Origin: Morella rubra
Taxonomy: Eukaryota; Streptophyta; Magnoliopsida; Fagales; Myricaceae
DNA: 64,000 bases
Reading direction: 5' to 3'
Assembly (NCBI GenBank): GCA_003952965.2
Contig: CM025851.1
Location: 33,167,440-33,231,439, forward strand
Part shown: positions 13,652 through 26,097 of the stretch, piece after piece
Layout: every line of letters starts with the position of its first letter
How positions within the stretch are numbered: position 1 is the stretch's first letter
Notes under the pieces: model-generated
The model's database searches: none
What the model was told of the DNA's origin: nothing
Seen by the model: only the letters and a program-made list of their open reading frames with translations
Position numbers and translations under genes: made by a program

Positions 13652-13760
13652 CCACGTGAAAATTGTTTTTTTTTTGTTTTTCTAAATCCACGTGAAAATT
13701 TGAATCTGAAGACTTCAATTTTGCTGTTCAGCCTGCCCACGTACGGTGACCACGTGAAAA
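13652..13760. promoter_or_regulatory. Cluster of three G-box (CACGTG) motifs
   Basis: CCACGTGAAAA occurs three times within about 110 bp, with CACGTG cores at 13653, 13689 and 13751. CACGTG is the core bound by plant bZIP and bHLH factors. No gene start lies within 2.5 kb, so any regulatory role is inference. Confidence 0.3.
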
Positions 13761-15054
13761 GCTAACGCGTTGGCTGGAGCCTGGCGGCACATGGGTTCTG
13801 TGCTTAAGACGGTGATAAAAGGAAATGATCCACGAGGCCAGGTAATTTTTTTTTTCTAAGTACGAGGCCAGGTGCTTTAGAAAATAAAAAATAAAAAGAA
13901 TTCACGATGCCAGGTCGGTCCAAGTTTTGTTGTGTATTTTTTAAAATTTTGAAGTATTATTTTTCCGCCCTCTATTCTCGATAATCCATCGTTGAAATAT
14001 TTTGGAAGGATAGGAAGAAAAGGAGTTATATCACTTTGCATGAGACGTTATTTGAGATTTAAATGTGCGTTGCTGTAACTGGTTGGTTGAACATATGAGA
14101 TTTCTTTTTATTACACAAAACGGGATGTAATGTTATTTGTTGTATACATCTTATGTCTTAGGAAGTTGTAACATATCATAAAAGGTGAACAAATTCTCTT
14201 TAATTTGCTTTCTGTCCAATTTAGAGAGAAAAAAAAATACATAATGCATTGAATATTATGAGACCTACACTATCTGATAATTAATACGAGTAGTATTGAA
14301 TGTTAAAAAGTTTACACATTTGTGCCTATCTCTATGTTGAAAAATTTACACATTTGTGTCTATCTCTTCATCCTAATTAAGTAGCAAATTTCTACTATTT
14401 TGTAAGTATTTATGTGATAATCCGAATTCCACATAGAGTGGGAGAAGAGAATAAATGAGAGATTGGTTCTATAAAAGTCAAGTTCTGAATTGGGCTTTAT
14501 AATGATCCAAAGAATTTTAAGAACAATCTTAATTAGTCCTTTTGAAGTCAAAGCACATATATGACTAGTGTTTATCTTTAAATCATTACAATTTATATGA
14601 TGCTTATTAAAATTTAGGTTGTGCTAATCAACGACTTATGTGTTATTGCATATTAAATTACAACATAGGAAATATATCCCTTTACACGTACGATTTTGGT
14701 GACAACCAAGATATTTTATGACAGAGATTGTGAACATTTCCAATTTTAGTGAACAAATGTGACAAGTTAGGCTGGGACCTGATTATTGCAAATTGTCAAT
14801 TGCTATGCGAATCCAGTTTCTCGGTGCCCACTTGTTTGGTAATTTACCAATTTTTGTTTTGGATTGGGATTGGACGCTACAAGCCAAAAATATAAAATAT
14901 TATTAGCAGGTTATGCTTGTCGCTATCAGCGTGGATTCTCAAATAATTTCTACCTACGCTTTTATCTTATACTCGAACGAAATCGGATTCCACTTCTAAT
15001 AGATTAGCATTGTACAAATGATTAGAAGAAATTTGTACAAATTTATTATGGAAA

Positions 15055-15592
15055 GGCTTAATTAGTCTACTAATTCATGAGGTATTGTTTAGTCTCAAAT
15101 TTATTCTTAGGATAAGTTTCATCATAGATTGATCTCCGTAGAATTCTTTGTGGTCATTTCGTCAACTTAAGTCACCCCATAAATGAAAAAAAATCCAACA
15201 TAGTTAATAGATATGTGTGTTATTATTTACAAATAGCCACGTGTTTTCATTAATTGTCAAATAACCAGTGTGTCACGTGTGATCGGTTCTCATTAATCTT
15301 AATTTCATCCCAAATTCTCTAAATTAAGTGTTAAGATATAATTGTCAAGGATAATTTTTTTCTTGATACATGATAAGTTGGGTGATTTAGAAATTAAGGG
15401 GGATATGTTGTTATTGACAATTGTTTAACACATGTCTCCATTAGTAAAGTTGAATTTTTTTCATTTACAGGTAAATCAAGTTGACGAAATGACCACCTTA
15501 AGATACAAAGAATTTTATACGACCAAGCGAAACTTATCTTAATACCAGTTTGATATTAGACCATATATCAAAACTACTAGATTAATTAAACC
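15055..15592. mobile_element. Mutator-like MITE with terminal inverted repeats of about 130-150 bp
   Basis: The left end GGCTTAATTAG pairs with the right end, which reads GGTTTAATTAA in reverse complement. Similarity continues inward past shared blocks such as GGTCATTTCGTCAACTT. Flanking 9-mers TTATGGAAA (15046-15054) and TTATCTAAA (15593-15601) match at 7 of 9 bases, as for an old Mutator-type 9-bp duplication. Length is 538 bp and there is no coding sequence, so it is non-autonomous. Confidence 0.75.
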
Positions 15593-16492
15593 TTATCTAA
15601 ATTTAAATTCAGATTATCTCACCTTGGAAGTTGTCTGTCTCCATGCAATCTTAGGTGATGTTCGTTTTCATGAAATTTAGGATTCTGATGAAATTGTGAA
15701 TATTTAGGTGATGTTAAAATTGTATTGGCATGCGTGTAGAAGTTGTTAAAAGATTATGTGTGAAAAAAATAATAAAATATTGTATTAAAATATGTTGTGA
15801 TATGTTGATTGTAAAAAAAAAAAAAAGGCACAAACTCTTAAAAAAAAAAAAAAAAAAGGAACATGCCCTAGTTCCGGGTTTTGTAGATGAATTTTCAGTG
15901 AAAATTCAAAAAAAAATAAAAACCACACAATAGATGGAAGGAAGACAACCAATGTTTTGGGTCCATTTCGGGACAACCTCTTTTTGTGGGCCCACCCAAC
16001 TTTTCTTCTTCGTGTCCAATATGGTTAACGGTGACAAGATCGCCTACCCATTGCGCCAGTGCCAGAAAATCAAATTGGACAAGAGACCCAAATTTCGATA
16101 AGGACACTGACAGTAACAATAGCACAGAAAGAGAATTAGAGACTTTATCAAAACTGTAAAAGAAGTAGAAAAAACCCCCGGTCCCACCGGCCAGCAGGGG
16201 TGGCACGAGTTAATGATGGATTATCATCATTAATTATTGGTTATTTGGGAATCAAATTAATTTCAAAGTCAAAGAACGGAAAAACTAACCAGAAACCTCA
16301 CTACCACTACCGTTATTTGGCCCCATCATTTACTCTTCTTGTTCATCGCCATCCCATTCTTCCTTCTTCTTCTTCTTTAATTGTTCCATTCTCTCTCTCT
16401 CTATATGTGATATATGTAATGCAAACTTCACTTCGTTATCAGTTTCTTCTTCTTTTTGTACCTTTTGGATATCAATCTCTATCTCCGCAGAC

Positions 16493-19400
16493 ATGAGGGA
16501 ACGTTCAAAGCTCCATCAGGTACTGCTCTTTCTCTCCCTCTGTAAGTTTTTTTTTTTATTTGGGGGATTTTGTAAGAATCTCGAGGAAAACTTGCAGAGA
16601 AGTAGAGCTGAAATATGTTGTTTGGGTTCGTGGTGCCTACAGTTCTTTTGGCCCAAAGTGGTGATGCGCAAATGGCTCAACATTGGCACCCAGGACTCCG
16701 ACTTCAGCGCTGACGAGTACGATAACGATTCCGGTTCCGATTCCGAGGATGAAGGTCAGAAAAGTCGCTTTCGTATCTTCATTTCATAGTATTTTGGGTT
16801 TCTTTCTTGCTTTGTTGGATTTTGGTTGGTGTGCGAATAGTGCGAGACAGTCTGGATTCGAGACTCCTCCCCATCAAGAGTTTGGTTAATTGGTTCTGAG
16901 TTCTGGCTGGGAAGTGGGCCTATGTGGAACAAAGAAACTGGTTACTTCTTAGTTCTTGAGGAACCATTAAAGTGGGTCTTTGTACAGAGCTGAACTTTAT
17001 TGTTTTTTCTGTTATGCGGATGTTTTTTTGTACCATGAGGGTTTGAGTCACACTGTCCAAATGGGTGTTTGCAGGATCTGGTCAACGTGGAAGAGAATTG
17101 CGGTTGAAGGACGACAGAGGGGATGGTCCTCAGATTGATCCCAACGGTAATGTTCCAAGTGCGATGTCTGAATTCTGTGTTTTGACAGCGTGATCTTTAA
17201 GAGTTTCAGTAGCTTCTTCTTGACACCGAACCAATATTTTTTTGGTAATCGGGAAGCGACACCTTTAGTTCTCGAGTTAACAAATCTGTCCTTATTTGTG
17301 CAAAATTGACCTGTATTAAGAACTTCCAATTTTCTGCTGCTTTTGAAATTTTGATTTTCTTTTTTCTTTTTTGGTAATGGTAAGTGTATTCAATATAAGA
17401 ATTTAAGAAATGTTGGTACAGAGTTCGAAGCATGCTCAAAGGGCAGCAGAACCCATAAAGCAGTGGTATTTTGATTTTCGTAGTGGAATTTTTTTTTGTC
17501 GAATAGGTTGAAGGAGTTAAACTAGTGGCGTTGGAAATTTTTTGGCCAATGCTGACCAAACGGAACCTTGAATGATTTAAAGATGTCGAGAGAAGATTCC
17601 TTGATTGAATAAATCGCCAGTGCTTCTTGTGTTTGCATCAGTTTATTCCTTTGATCACGAATAAGAAGGCTACTCTATTAAATTGGGCCCCACCTGAAAG
17701 TTGAATCATCCTGTAGTTTAGACATGAGTCAGTTTGGAATCAATTTGCATCTTTTTGCGAATGACTCCATTTTCCGCCCAAACAGGTTGCTTCAAATGTT
17801 TAATCTCATCCTTCTGAAGCACCTTTTTTTTTTGTTACTTTGGTCAGTGGCTCGCTGAATATGCATAAAATAATGCCGCTTAATGTTAAAGTTTCATTAT
17901 ATTTCCATTTCTTCGATTGTCTTTCAAGCTTCTTTTCTTATTCTTACTTGTGTTTGGTTAAGTTTTGTCATATTGCTTCGTCACTCTGTAGGCTGATGCG
18001 TTACTTTTTGGACTTCAGATGATCTTCCAAGGATAAGAAGAAGAAAATCAGAGACGTTTAGGAAACAGTACATAAAAAATGAGGAACTCAGGTATAGTAT
18101 GCTTAATCTCAGAGTTTTCTACTTGATCTAATTCTGGAAGGCAAAAAAGTGATGCTGTCAGTTTGAGTTAGTCAATTATTCTTATTTGCCTCCTCTTTTG
18201 TCATAGGATATGTGTTGGGACTTGGAATGTTGGAGGGAAAGTTCCACCTGACGACCTGGACATTGAAGATTGGTTAGATACCAATGAGCCAGCTGATATC
18301 TACGTGCTTGGGTAGGTGATATCAAAAACTTTGCCTTGTTGCTGACTTCATGTTCACACACAATATGCTGCGTATGTCACACAAATTTAGTAAATATATA
18401 ATTATGTAAATATATTTTTGGAGACGAATTTTTATTCTCTCTCTTTCATATCTGCTTTTTTTTGGGTAAATGCTCTTTCGTATCTTCTTTACTTTGCACT
18501 AATGTGCTTTACTTGCCATAGTTGTGATATTCTGCATTCAGTTTGTGATACATGCCAAAAAAACATAAGCAGTTCTTTCTGCTATAAAAATTACGGACCT
18601 CTCTGTTTTCTTATTCTGGAAGAGTCCTTGAAAGCATGACTTGTGCTCTATGTTAACAGTCTTCAGGAGATTGTGCCATTAAATGCTGGGAATGTCTTTG
18701 GCCCTGAAGATGGTCGCCCAGTTCCAAGGTGGGAAAACATAATTCGTGAAGTACTTAATCGAATTCGGCCTATGGCAACCAATAGAAAGTGCTTTAGCGA
18801 TCCTCCATCTCCATCAAAGTTTAAGCCATGTGATGATAACCCAGATATAGAAGCGGAGATATTGCTTGAAAGTGAAAGTGATGTAGGTGAGGAAGTTCAC
18901 CCATTGGAGGAAGATTCTAAGGGTTTTGATGAAGCGAAGGATAGCCTAATCACAGAGCAAAACGCGTATGTGAATACTGGAGTTTCAGACTGTACTGGAG
19001 GTGCCAAATTAGGCTTTCCAGGAGAAGAAGAGATACAGAGGGAATATTATTCGCCGAAGAGGCTGGATAGGTTAAACTGTCTTAAGATAGAAGATGTGGA
19101 GACATCAGTCCCTCAACATAGAGGCAAACTAACCAAAATACTTAGTGGATCTGAGAGGATTGGTTTGAGCTGGCCAGAAGCCCCGTTGAACTTGCTCTCT
19201 CAACGTGTATTAGAGAGACCAAATTCTTTTAGACCGAATCAATCTTTTAAAGCATCCAAGTCTTTTGGAATATATAGTTCTTTCAAGTCAATGCATCCAG
19301 AAATTGATTTCAAATCTCTGTTAAAGATGAAACGAAGATCATCGTTTGTAAGGATAATAAGCAAGCAGATGGTTGGGATTTTCCTCACTGTATGGGTCCG

Positions 19401-22400
19401 TAGGAGCTTGCGTAAACATATTCAGAACTTAAAGGTGTCTACTGCTGGTGTTGGTGTTATGGGCTACATTGGAAACAAGGTTTGCTTATGTTCCTTAGCT
19501 TTCTTCCAATATCTGTGATTTCATTACGACAATTACAATTCTTAATATCATAATTTCATTTTTAGAAAGCATATTTTGTTTCCGTTTTCTATTTTAGTTC
19601 TCTGGATCTCCTTTGTGATATTTCAGGTTTTACTTCCCTTGCTTGCAATCTAATGTTTTATATTATGGGCTACATACTGCAGCTGTATTTTGCTTTGCAT
19701 TCGTCTAATTACGCCATATATTTGAAGCCAGTATGACAATTACATCCCTTAAGGAATAACTAGGAGCATTGATGTATCTTAGAAAATTATTGGATAAAAA
19801 TTTTAATTTTTCTGGAGATAATAAAGAGGCTCCCGTTTGTAATGCTTACAAGGTTTAGTATAATTTTTTCTAACATTTGAAAGTCAGAAAGAAAAAAAAT
19901 TTACTTAAGTTTTGGGTTTCCAAGAGGGATTGTTACTTTTGGGGCCAACAGTTATATAATAGATCTAGGGATGTGTCTTTAACCATAGAAAGAGAAGTTT
20001 CCTGTGGTTTGAATGTGCCTGTGATGTACCTCATGAGGTCCTCAATAAACAAGACATTTGCACCTTCACTTTTATCTTATATTTGATGTGTTGGCCTAAG
20101 AATAAATATGAGGTTGTTACCCTTTTATTCTGCTGATATAAATATTTTTGTTCTGTATAGTTGAACATGCTTGAAAATATGGAGAGAAAAGGCTTCTATA
20201 GTCTGTTGAGAATGCAGCCATAGTATCGCAGATATTAGGTTTTTGACAGGCCAGTAATATGAGGCAATGAAATCCTGGTTCTTACTTCCCACGTGATGTG
20301 GTTTGATATTCAGCCTGTAGGTAGAGGCCTTTTATTCTAGATCATTCTGATGGGAAATAGTAATTGTGTTGTCTTCAACTTTGAAATGCATTTACTTTGC
20401 TTATTCTACAGTAGTCTTTCAGATTTCAAGACAGTTCTTCAATCTTGCAGGGATCAATATCTGTCAGCATGTCCATATATCAGACCCTTTTCTGTTTTAT
20501 ATGTACTCACCTGACATCAGGTGAAAAAGATGGAGATGAACTAAAAAGAAATGCTGATGTGCGTGAAATACAACGGAAAACTCAGTTTCATTCGCTTTCT
20601 GGTATGGGACTTCCTAGACGCATCCCTGATCATGAGTGAGTATATTCCTAAACTCAACTTCTCTCTCTCTCTCATTCACAAAAGAGGGCTTCTTTTTCCT
20701 GGTGGGGTCAGCATTTCTCCAGAGTTGCAATGATAATACAGTTGGTTCTCTAAAGTAGGAAATCATCATGTGCTTTTGTGATGATGGGGTTCAATTTGTT
20801 CCAACTTTTATGCATCAGTTCGTTGAAGTGAAGAATCTGTAATATTCTCCCCCTATCTTTTGTTTCGAGCTTAGCTCTGGTAGCAAAGGATAGGTGGTGT
20901 TGTGGCAAGTTTTAGGTTCAAACATCATCAGTGAAAACGAAAAGTATATTCTGAATGCATTTACATTAATAGGGTATTCTCTAGAGCTCGTCAATTTTGG
21001 ATTTTTATTTTATTCTGATGGTTGTCTCGCATTTCTAGCCCAAGGTGTCTGTTAAAACCACATTTGAATCCATAAGTTTCCACTTTATTTTGAGGAAGGG
21101 TTCTTAGTTGATTTGCTATGCTTAAAAAGGGAAAAGGAGAAACCACAAATGATGTAGACCCATAGGAAGATCAATGGACTTGACAACAGCCCCTGCTGAT
21201 AAATATAAAAAATGCAAAAGTACTCCTCACTTGTATGTGAAATAAAACTAAGTCAAACTAAAAAAATTCTCATTGCTCCTTTATCATCCACACAAATGTA
21301 TTAAATTAATCTATGTCAAATGTCAGTAAATTCTCAGCTACTTATTCAATTTCATTTCTGCTGGTATGTTTTAGGAGTCACATCTTCCTTCTTCGAAACG
21401 ACTGATTTACTACCAATCTTTTCTTCTTTTTCTGCAGAAGAATAATTTGGTTGGGTGATTTTAACTATCGTATAAACTTGTCATATGAGAAGACGCGAGA
21501 ACTTATCTCCAAAAAGAAGTGGTCTGAGTTGCTTGAGAAGGACCAGGTATGTTATCAATCCCATCCAATACTCTGTTAAAGAAGGGATTAGTATTATAGA
21601 ACACTACACAGCCTTGTTGATCCACACCATAAAGTTAACAGGGATCACTTCATGTTTTCTTCGAAATGACAGTTAAGCATGTGTATGGTAGACATCAAGA
21701 ATCTCGTAGTAAATTGTAGAATGTGAAACAATTGAGTACATACTAGTCGTTATTAACCCTTGTGAAAACTCAGGATCATTGGTGTAGTCTGGTGACAGAT
21801 ATGAGAGAGATTTATTAGATCTACATATCCTTCCCCAGAATTGAACTTTAAATCTGTAGATAATCCTATTTCTTATTCAAACCTGTTATTAGGAAAAAGA
21901 AAACTTGCAGTCTTTGTCCATATTTGTTTTGTGTATGCCTTCTGTTTTCTCTTACTTCTCCATGAACTTTGTAATTAATATTCTTAACAAGCAAACTCAA
22001 GAACACAACATTGCAGCAAACTAGAGGATAAATGCTATAATTGTCTCGTACACTATGGCTATACATTTGTAATGGTTTAATTCTCTGGATTTAGCATTAG
22101 AAAACTGAAGTTTGAGGTTAATTCTTTTCCAGTTAGGCCTTTTCTGGTGATCTATATCCCGAGTTATTTATCTGTTATGAAGAATAGTTAGGTCAATGTT
22201 ACTTGAATATTGGGTGTTTGCATTCCACTTTTTACTCTTTACCTCATAGGGAAACAGAACATATGAGAAGGACCTTAAGACATATAGCCGAGTATTTATC
22301 ACCAATGACACCGACCCATAAGTTATCTGCCTAGACCCGTGTTTTATCTGGTAGTTGCATGATATTGACATTGATACGTTCAAGATATATATACAGTGGT

Positions 22401-24812
22401 AGCATAGAGTTTGATACAGTTGAGGCAATCAAGAGTTTAGAGAATTTGGGTGGTGGAAGTTCAATGAAGCTAGGGATCATAAATCAAGTGTGTCTTTGCA
22501 CTTGGAAATTATCAATTTGGCTTAAATCCCAGATATTCTAATACTTTTTAATTGTGTTATTCGGCATGTGTTGTTCAAGTCCTTAATAAATGCAGCAGTA
22601 CATTTTTATTGTCTTCTTGTAAGTCCTTAACAGAATAAGAAAATTGGTGTAATTCTTTTGTTCAAACTTTGACCAAGGTAGAGGGGTTTGTTCAGGGGCA
22701 AGAGTGAAGCTAATAATAAGTGCACATGTAAGGGCGATGGTGCATTTAGTTGTCTTTTTGTTGAACTCCGAAACTTCAATCTTGGAACATTTGAGTTTTT
22801 GATCATCATCCATTCCAAAGAGAGGATGACTTTCTTCCTTTGATTAGATATGATATTAGACAAAAATTAAAAGTAAAATGGCACCAATTTGGCATTTAGT
22901 TATGTTGACATCTTATTCTGACAGCTTGTACGTGAACTTAAAAAAGGTCGTGCGTTTGACGGATGGTCCGAGGGTACTTTAAATTTTCCACCTACATACA
23001 AATATGAGATAAATTCCGAGAAGTACTATGGAGAGGATCCAAAAGCTGGGAGGCGTACACCAGCATGGTATGTCTCTATTTGCCTAGTCCGAGGGTTTGA
23101 GCCCTGCGCATGGCTGCATGCTAATCTTGTGCTTATTTGGGTGCTAGTTCATCACCATTAAATGATTGTTTCATTATTTTAGAAACAAGTTTTGATTTTG
23201 TTTGTTCAGTTAAAGTGAACCTTTTCCATTAACTTCGTAGTTTTTTGGTGGGTTTCCTCCGCCATTTGTGTGTATGTGCACTGACTTTAATAAGTTCTTA
23301 GGCTGTTTACTTGTGTTGTGTAAATGCATCTCATCATCTTCTGCTTGCTTATCTCTGCAGGTAATGGTAATTATTGTGATCTTTGTATCTCTATGTTCAT
23401 TCTTATTATTGCATTGGCTGAGGTCCACCATCCACATGCTCAATAAGCTTTTAGAGCTTTTAGAGTACATAAGACTTTTTCTTAATGGATTTTCATTGGT
23501 TTCAAATAGAACCCGTGTCAATGGATGCAAAAATATTGAGAACTTCTGACTTGCAGGTATTTAGTAGTGATCTCAGTAGCTTCTTCACAACTGCATCGTG
23601 GTCATAAATTCTGAAGAAAGATTTGGGAGTGCAACGTAACCTTTCGGGGTGAATAGAATAGAAGTACTAAGTAGCATCTAAAAGTAGTTTACGTTTTTTG
23701 TGAATGATATTTTCTGAAAGTCTACCGTCCTTTTAGTACTTTACACATTTGGGATTGTACCAACCGTGCAACATTGACAATACCTAGATTTGATTGGAGG
23801 ACTGCAAATCTTTCCTTTTTCAGTTTTACCATTACCATCAAGACAAGTATATTCCAAAATAAACTTCATTTGCAATCAACAAATATTATATGGCCAGTGA
23901 AATTGTTCTTTGAAAATCCCCTGGTGTTGAGTATCTAGAGAGATGTTTGCTGCAGGCCAGAACTAAACATGATAGATGATGACATATTGTCTTTTCAAAT
24001 CTATGTTCTTTCCAATTGAATCTGGTAATGTATAGCATTGCTTCCCTTGTTTTTTGAAAATCAGTTTGTTTTTGTAAAAAAGTTTTTTTGAATGTACTCT
24101 TGTTCCAGGTGCGATCGTATTCTTTCATATGGTAAGGGAATGAGGCTGCTGAGTTACAGGAGGACTGAGCTTAAACTTTCAGATCACCGACCTGTGACTG
24201 CTACATACATGGCTGAGGTTGAGGTGTTTTCTCATAGGAAACTACAGCGGGCACTCACATTAACAGATGCAGAGATTGAAAGTGAGGATGCCATTACGGA
24301 TTTGGGTCTTGATGTTGGAAAGACTGGCTTAAGACTGAATGAGGTGGGTACTTTGTGAATGCGATTGCACAAGATCCACTTGGCTATTTGTGTCTATTGA
24401 AGCATTGACCTATATTCTAGTTGTCCATAGTGATGGTTTCCAGTCCTTTTTTTTTAGTGTTTTATTTTTGTTTTCTTGGGGTTCCATAGTATGGAATACA
24501 CAAGTAGGTAGCTGTTCCTGGCCTAAAATTCTCAACCATGATGAAGCCGGGATTTGGTCATAGATCTGGCATGTCAATAAGCTTCACTAGCATGCTGGCT
24601 GGCACCACTGAATGTGCCAGTCTTTCAACCACCCAACCTATATGTTTATTCTCTCTCAAGCTTTAATATTCAACCTTTCACTGGAGTGAAAAAGAGTGTT
24701 TTTGCCACTTTTCCACTATTCATGTGCAAATTATTAGATGATAATCATATTTGATCCATTCAATTTTTGCTTTGCTCTTCTGATGCAGGTCATACCTGAT
24801 TGGGGGCGTTAA
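16493..24812 (+). CDS. Type I inositol polyphosphate 5-phosphatase (5PTase3-like)
   Basis: Eleven exons: 16493-16519, 16643-16754, 17075-17146, 18019-18091, 18207-18311, 18660-19479, 20451-20635, 21438-21546, 22925-23067, 24109-24343 and 24789-24812 (TAA). They give 634 aa in one frame. The short first exon splices to FFWPKVVMRKWLN, the usual N-terminus of plant type I enzymes. Seen: the exonuclease-endonuclease-phosphatase fold with GTWNVGG (about 99-105), LGLQEIVPLNAG (about 129-140), CTHLTSGEKDGDE (exon 7), WLGDFNYRI (469-477), CDRIL (550-554) and KLSDHRPV (571-578), which carry the Mg-binding and catalytic residues. Exon 6 holds the long acidic, poorly conserved insertion typical of this class. 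Known role: removal of the 5-phosphate from Ins(1,4,5)P3 and related inositides, ending Ca2+ signalling. Arabidopsis 5PTase3 (At1g71710) is the likely counterpart by gene neighbourhood. Exact substrate unknown. Confidence 0.93.
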
Positions 24813-26097
24813 GAGCGCTTTGAGCACTCTGGGTTCTGCAACTTGAGAAATTCCCCATTCTATTCTTACTTACACATCATTTTTTTTTTATATGATTTGT
24901 TTGTAATTGATTTTGTACATTTCAGTTGGTGTAAAAAGGTCTTGGTTATAGGGCTTCTTACCAATAGGTCTTATAGAGCATCCTAGTCGCCGTAAAGCTG
25001 GGATTACACATGTTAACTGGGTTAAGTAGTGTGTACTGAAGATCAAAGCTTGGAGTGGAAAGCTTTCTCTTGTTGTTGACAGTGTACATAAAGCAAAATA
25101 TAGTCGAGGCATGTTTCCATGAAATACTGCTGCCAGATTCAGATTCAGATTCGTATCCTATTACCTTCCAACATCAGATTCTTTTGAAACTTTGTCATTG
25201 ACGATTTCAAAGTGTTCCAGGAGTTCATGTCTTTGTTTGGCAACAGATTGACAGAAAAATAAATTTCTTTCCTAGTAGTACTATCTTCTCCATCTGTCTT
25301 AGAAGCATTCAAATGGTTATATACTTGATGGTGACCTCTCTCCCGACTCTTGCAGTTTTTTTATTCAATCCCCTAACCTTATGGGTTTTGCCAAGTTCAA
25401 CGAGTAGAGAACTATCCAGTTTGTGAACACCTCGCCACTCCAAACCCTAGCCCTTGACACATCACTGGAAAATGCGCTTTTGCTGCTTGCCCTAGCTTAA
25501 GCAAGTTTGCCTCCCATTAATGCTTTAGAAGGAGCTTCTCAAAATCTTTTCATCCGTGCAACAATTTCAGGCTTTATCATAGAGAGAGAGAAAAAAAAAA
25601 TACAGAAAAAATAACATAAAAAGTAAAAAGATTCAACTAATTTGCGAAAACAGAAGAGGATTAATTCCAAAAAGATGGCTTGGCTCGGACTCGAAGATTT
25701 GTTCGCTTGAGGTCTCAAATTCGAAATTCACAAGTGTTATCAATTCTTAAGAATTGCGACCTGATAATTATCTAATCCGTATAAAATTGAGAAATTATCT
25801 AATCAGTATAAAACTGAGAAACTGCTGAGCAAACCTTTGGGTACATTGTCATTTAAAAAAAAAAAATGGAGGAGGAGGAACAGTAAACTGGTCTAAAAGC
25901 CCACTTGCGAATGGTCTCTCTCCCACGCCACTCTTGAAGACTTTCTCGTAGCCCAGGAAAATAAGTGGTCGAAATTATTTGCTACGTGGCACACGCCAAA
26001 AAATGTACACGTAGCAACCCCCAGTTTCTTAAAACGCACTCCAAAAGACATGGAAATTACTGCTACGTTGCAAATTCATTCCATTTCAACTCTCGCA
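24813..26097. other. Region between the 5-phosphatase and SDR genes
   Basis: The first few hundred bases probably form the 5-phosphatase 3' UTR. The rest is non-coding. A 27-bp direct repeat (AATTATCTAATCNGTATAAA...) lies at about 25767-25820. The end, near 25980-26097, should hold the SDR promoter and leader. Confidence 0.45.

Larger units (their letters stand above)
11052..15054. other. Gene-free intergenic region
   Basis: No exon recognised. The region holds AT-rich MITE-like debris at about 11080-11360, a 170-bp direct duplication at 12237-12786, and a cluster of three CACGTGAAAA motifs at 13653-13760. It also has three short near-repeats containing CCAGGT between 13830 and 13920. The open frames between 11755 and 12345 have no known domain. 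Confidence 0.5.

Noticed and set aside
16200-16496. Open frame of 98 codons upstream of the 5-phosphatase start
   Set aside because: No family match and it ends in the leader. The downstream ATG at 16493 gives the conserved N-terminus.
16523-16642. Longer 5-phosphatase exon 2 reading through RSRAEICCLGSWCLQ
   Set aside because: The acceptor at 16642 yields the family-typical FFWPKVVMRKWLN directly after exon 1. The longer form would add an atypical Cys-rich insert. An alternative acceptor remains possible.
20870-20935. tRNA-like GCTTAGCTCTGGTAG and GGTTCAAACATC in a 5-phosphatase intron
   Set aside because: It resembles a SINE head, but the A box and last B-box base are off and I found neither a tail nor a duplication.
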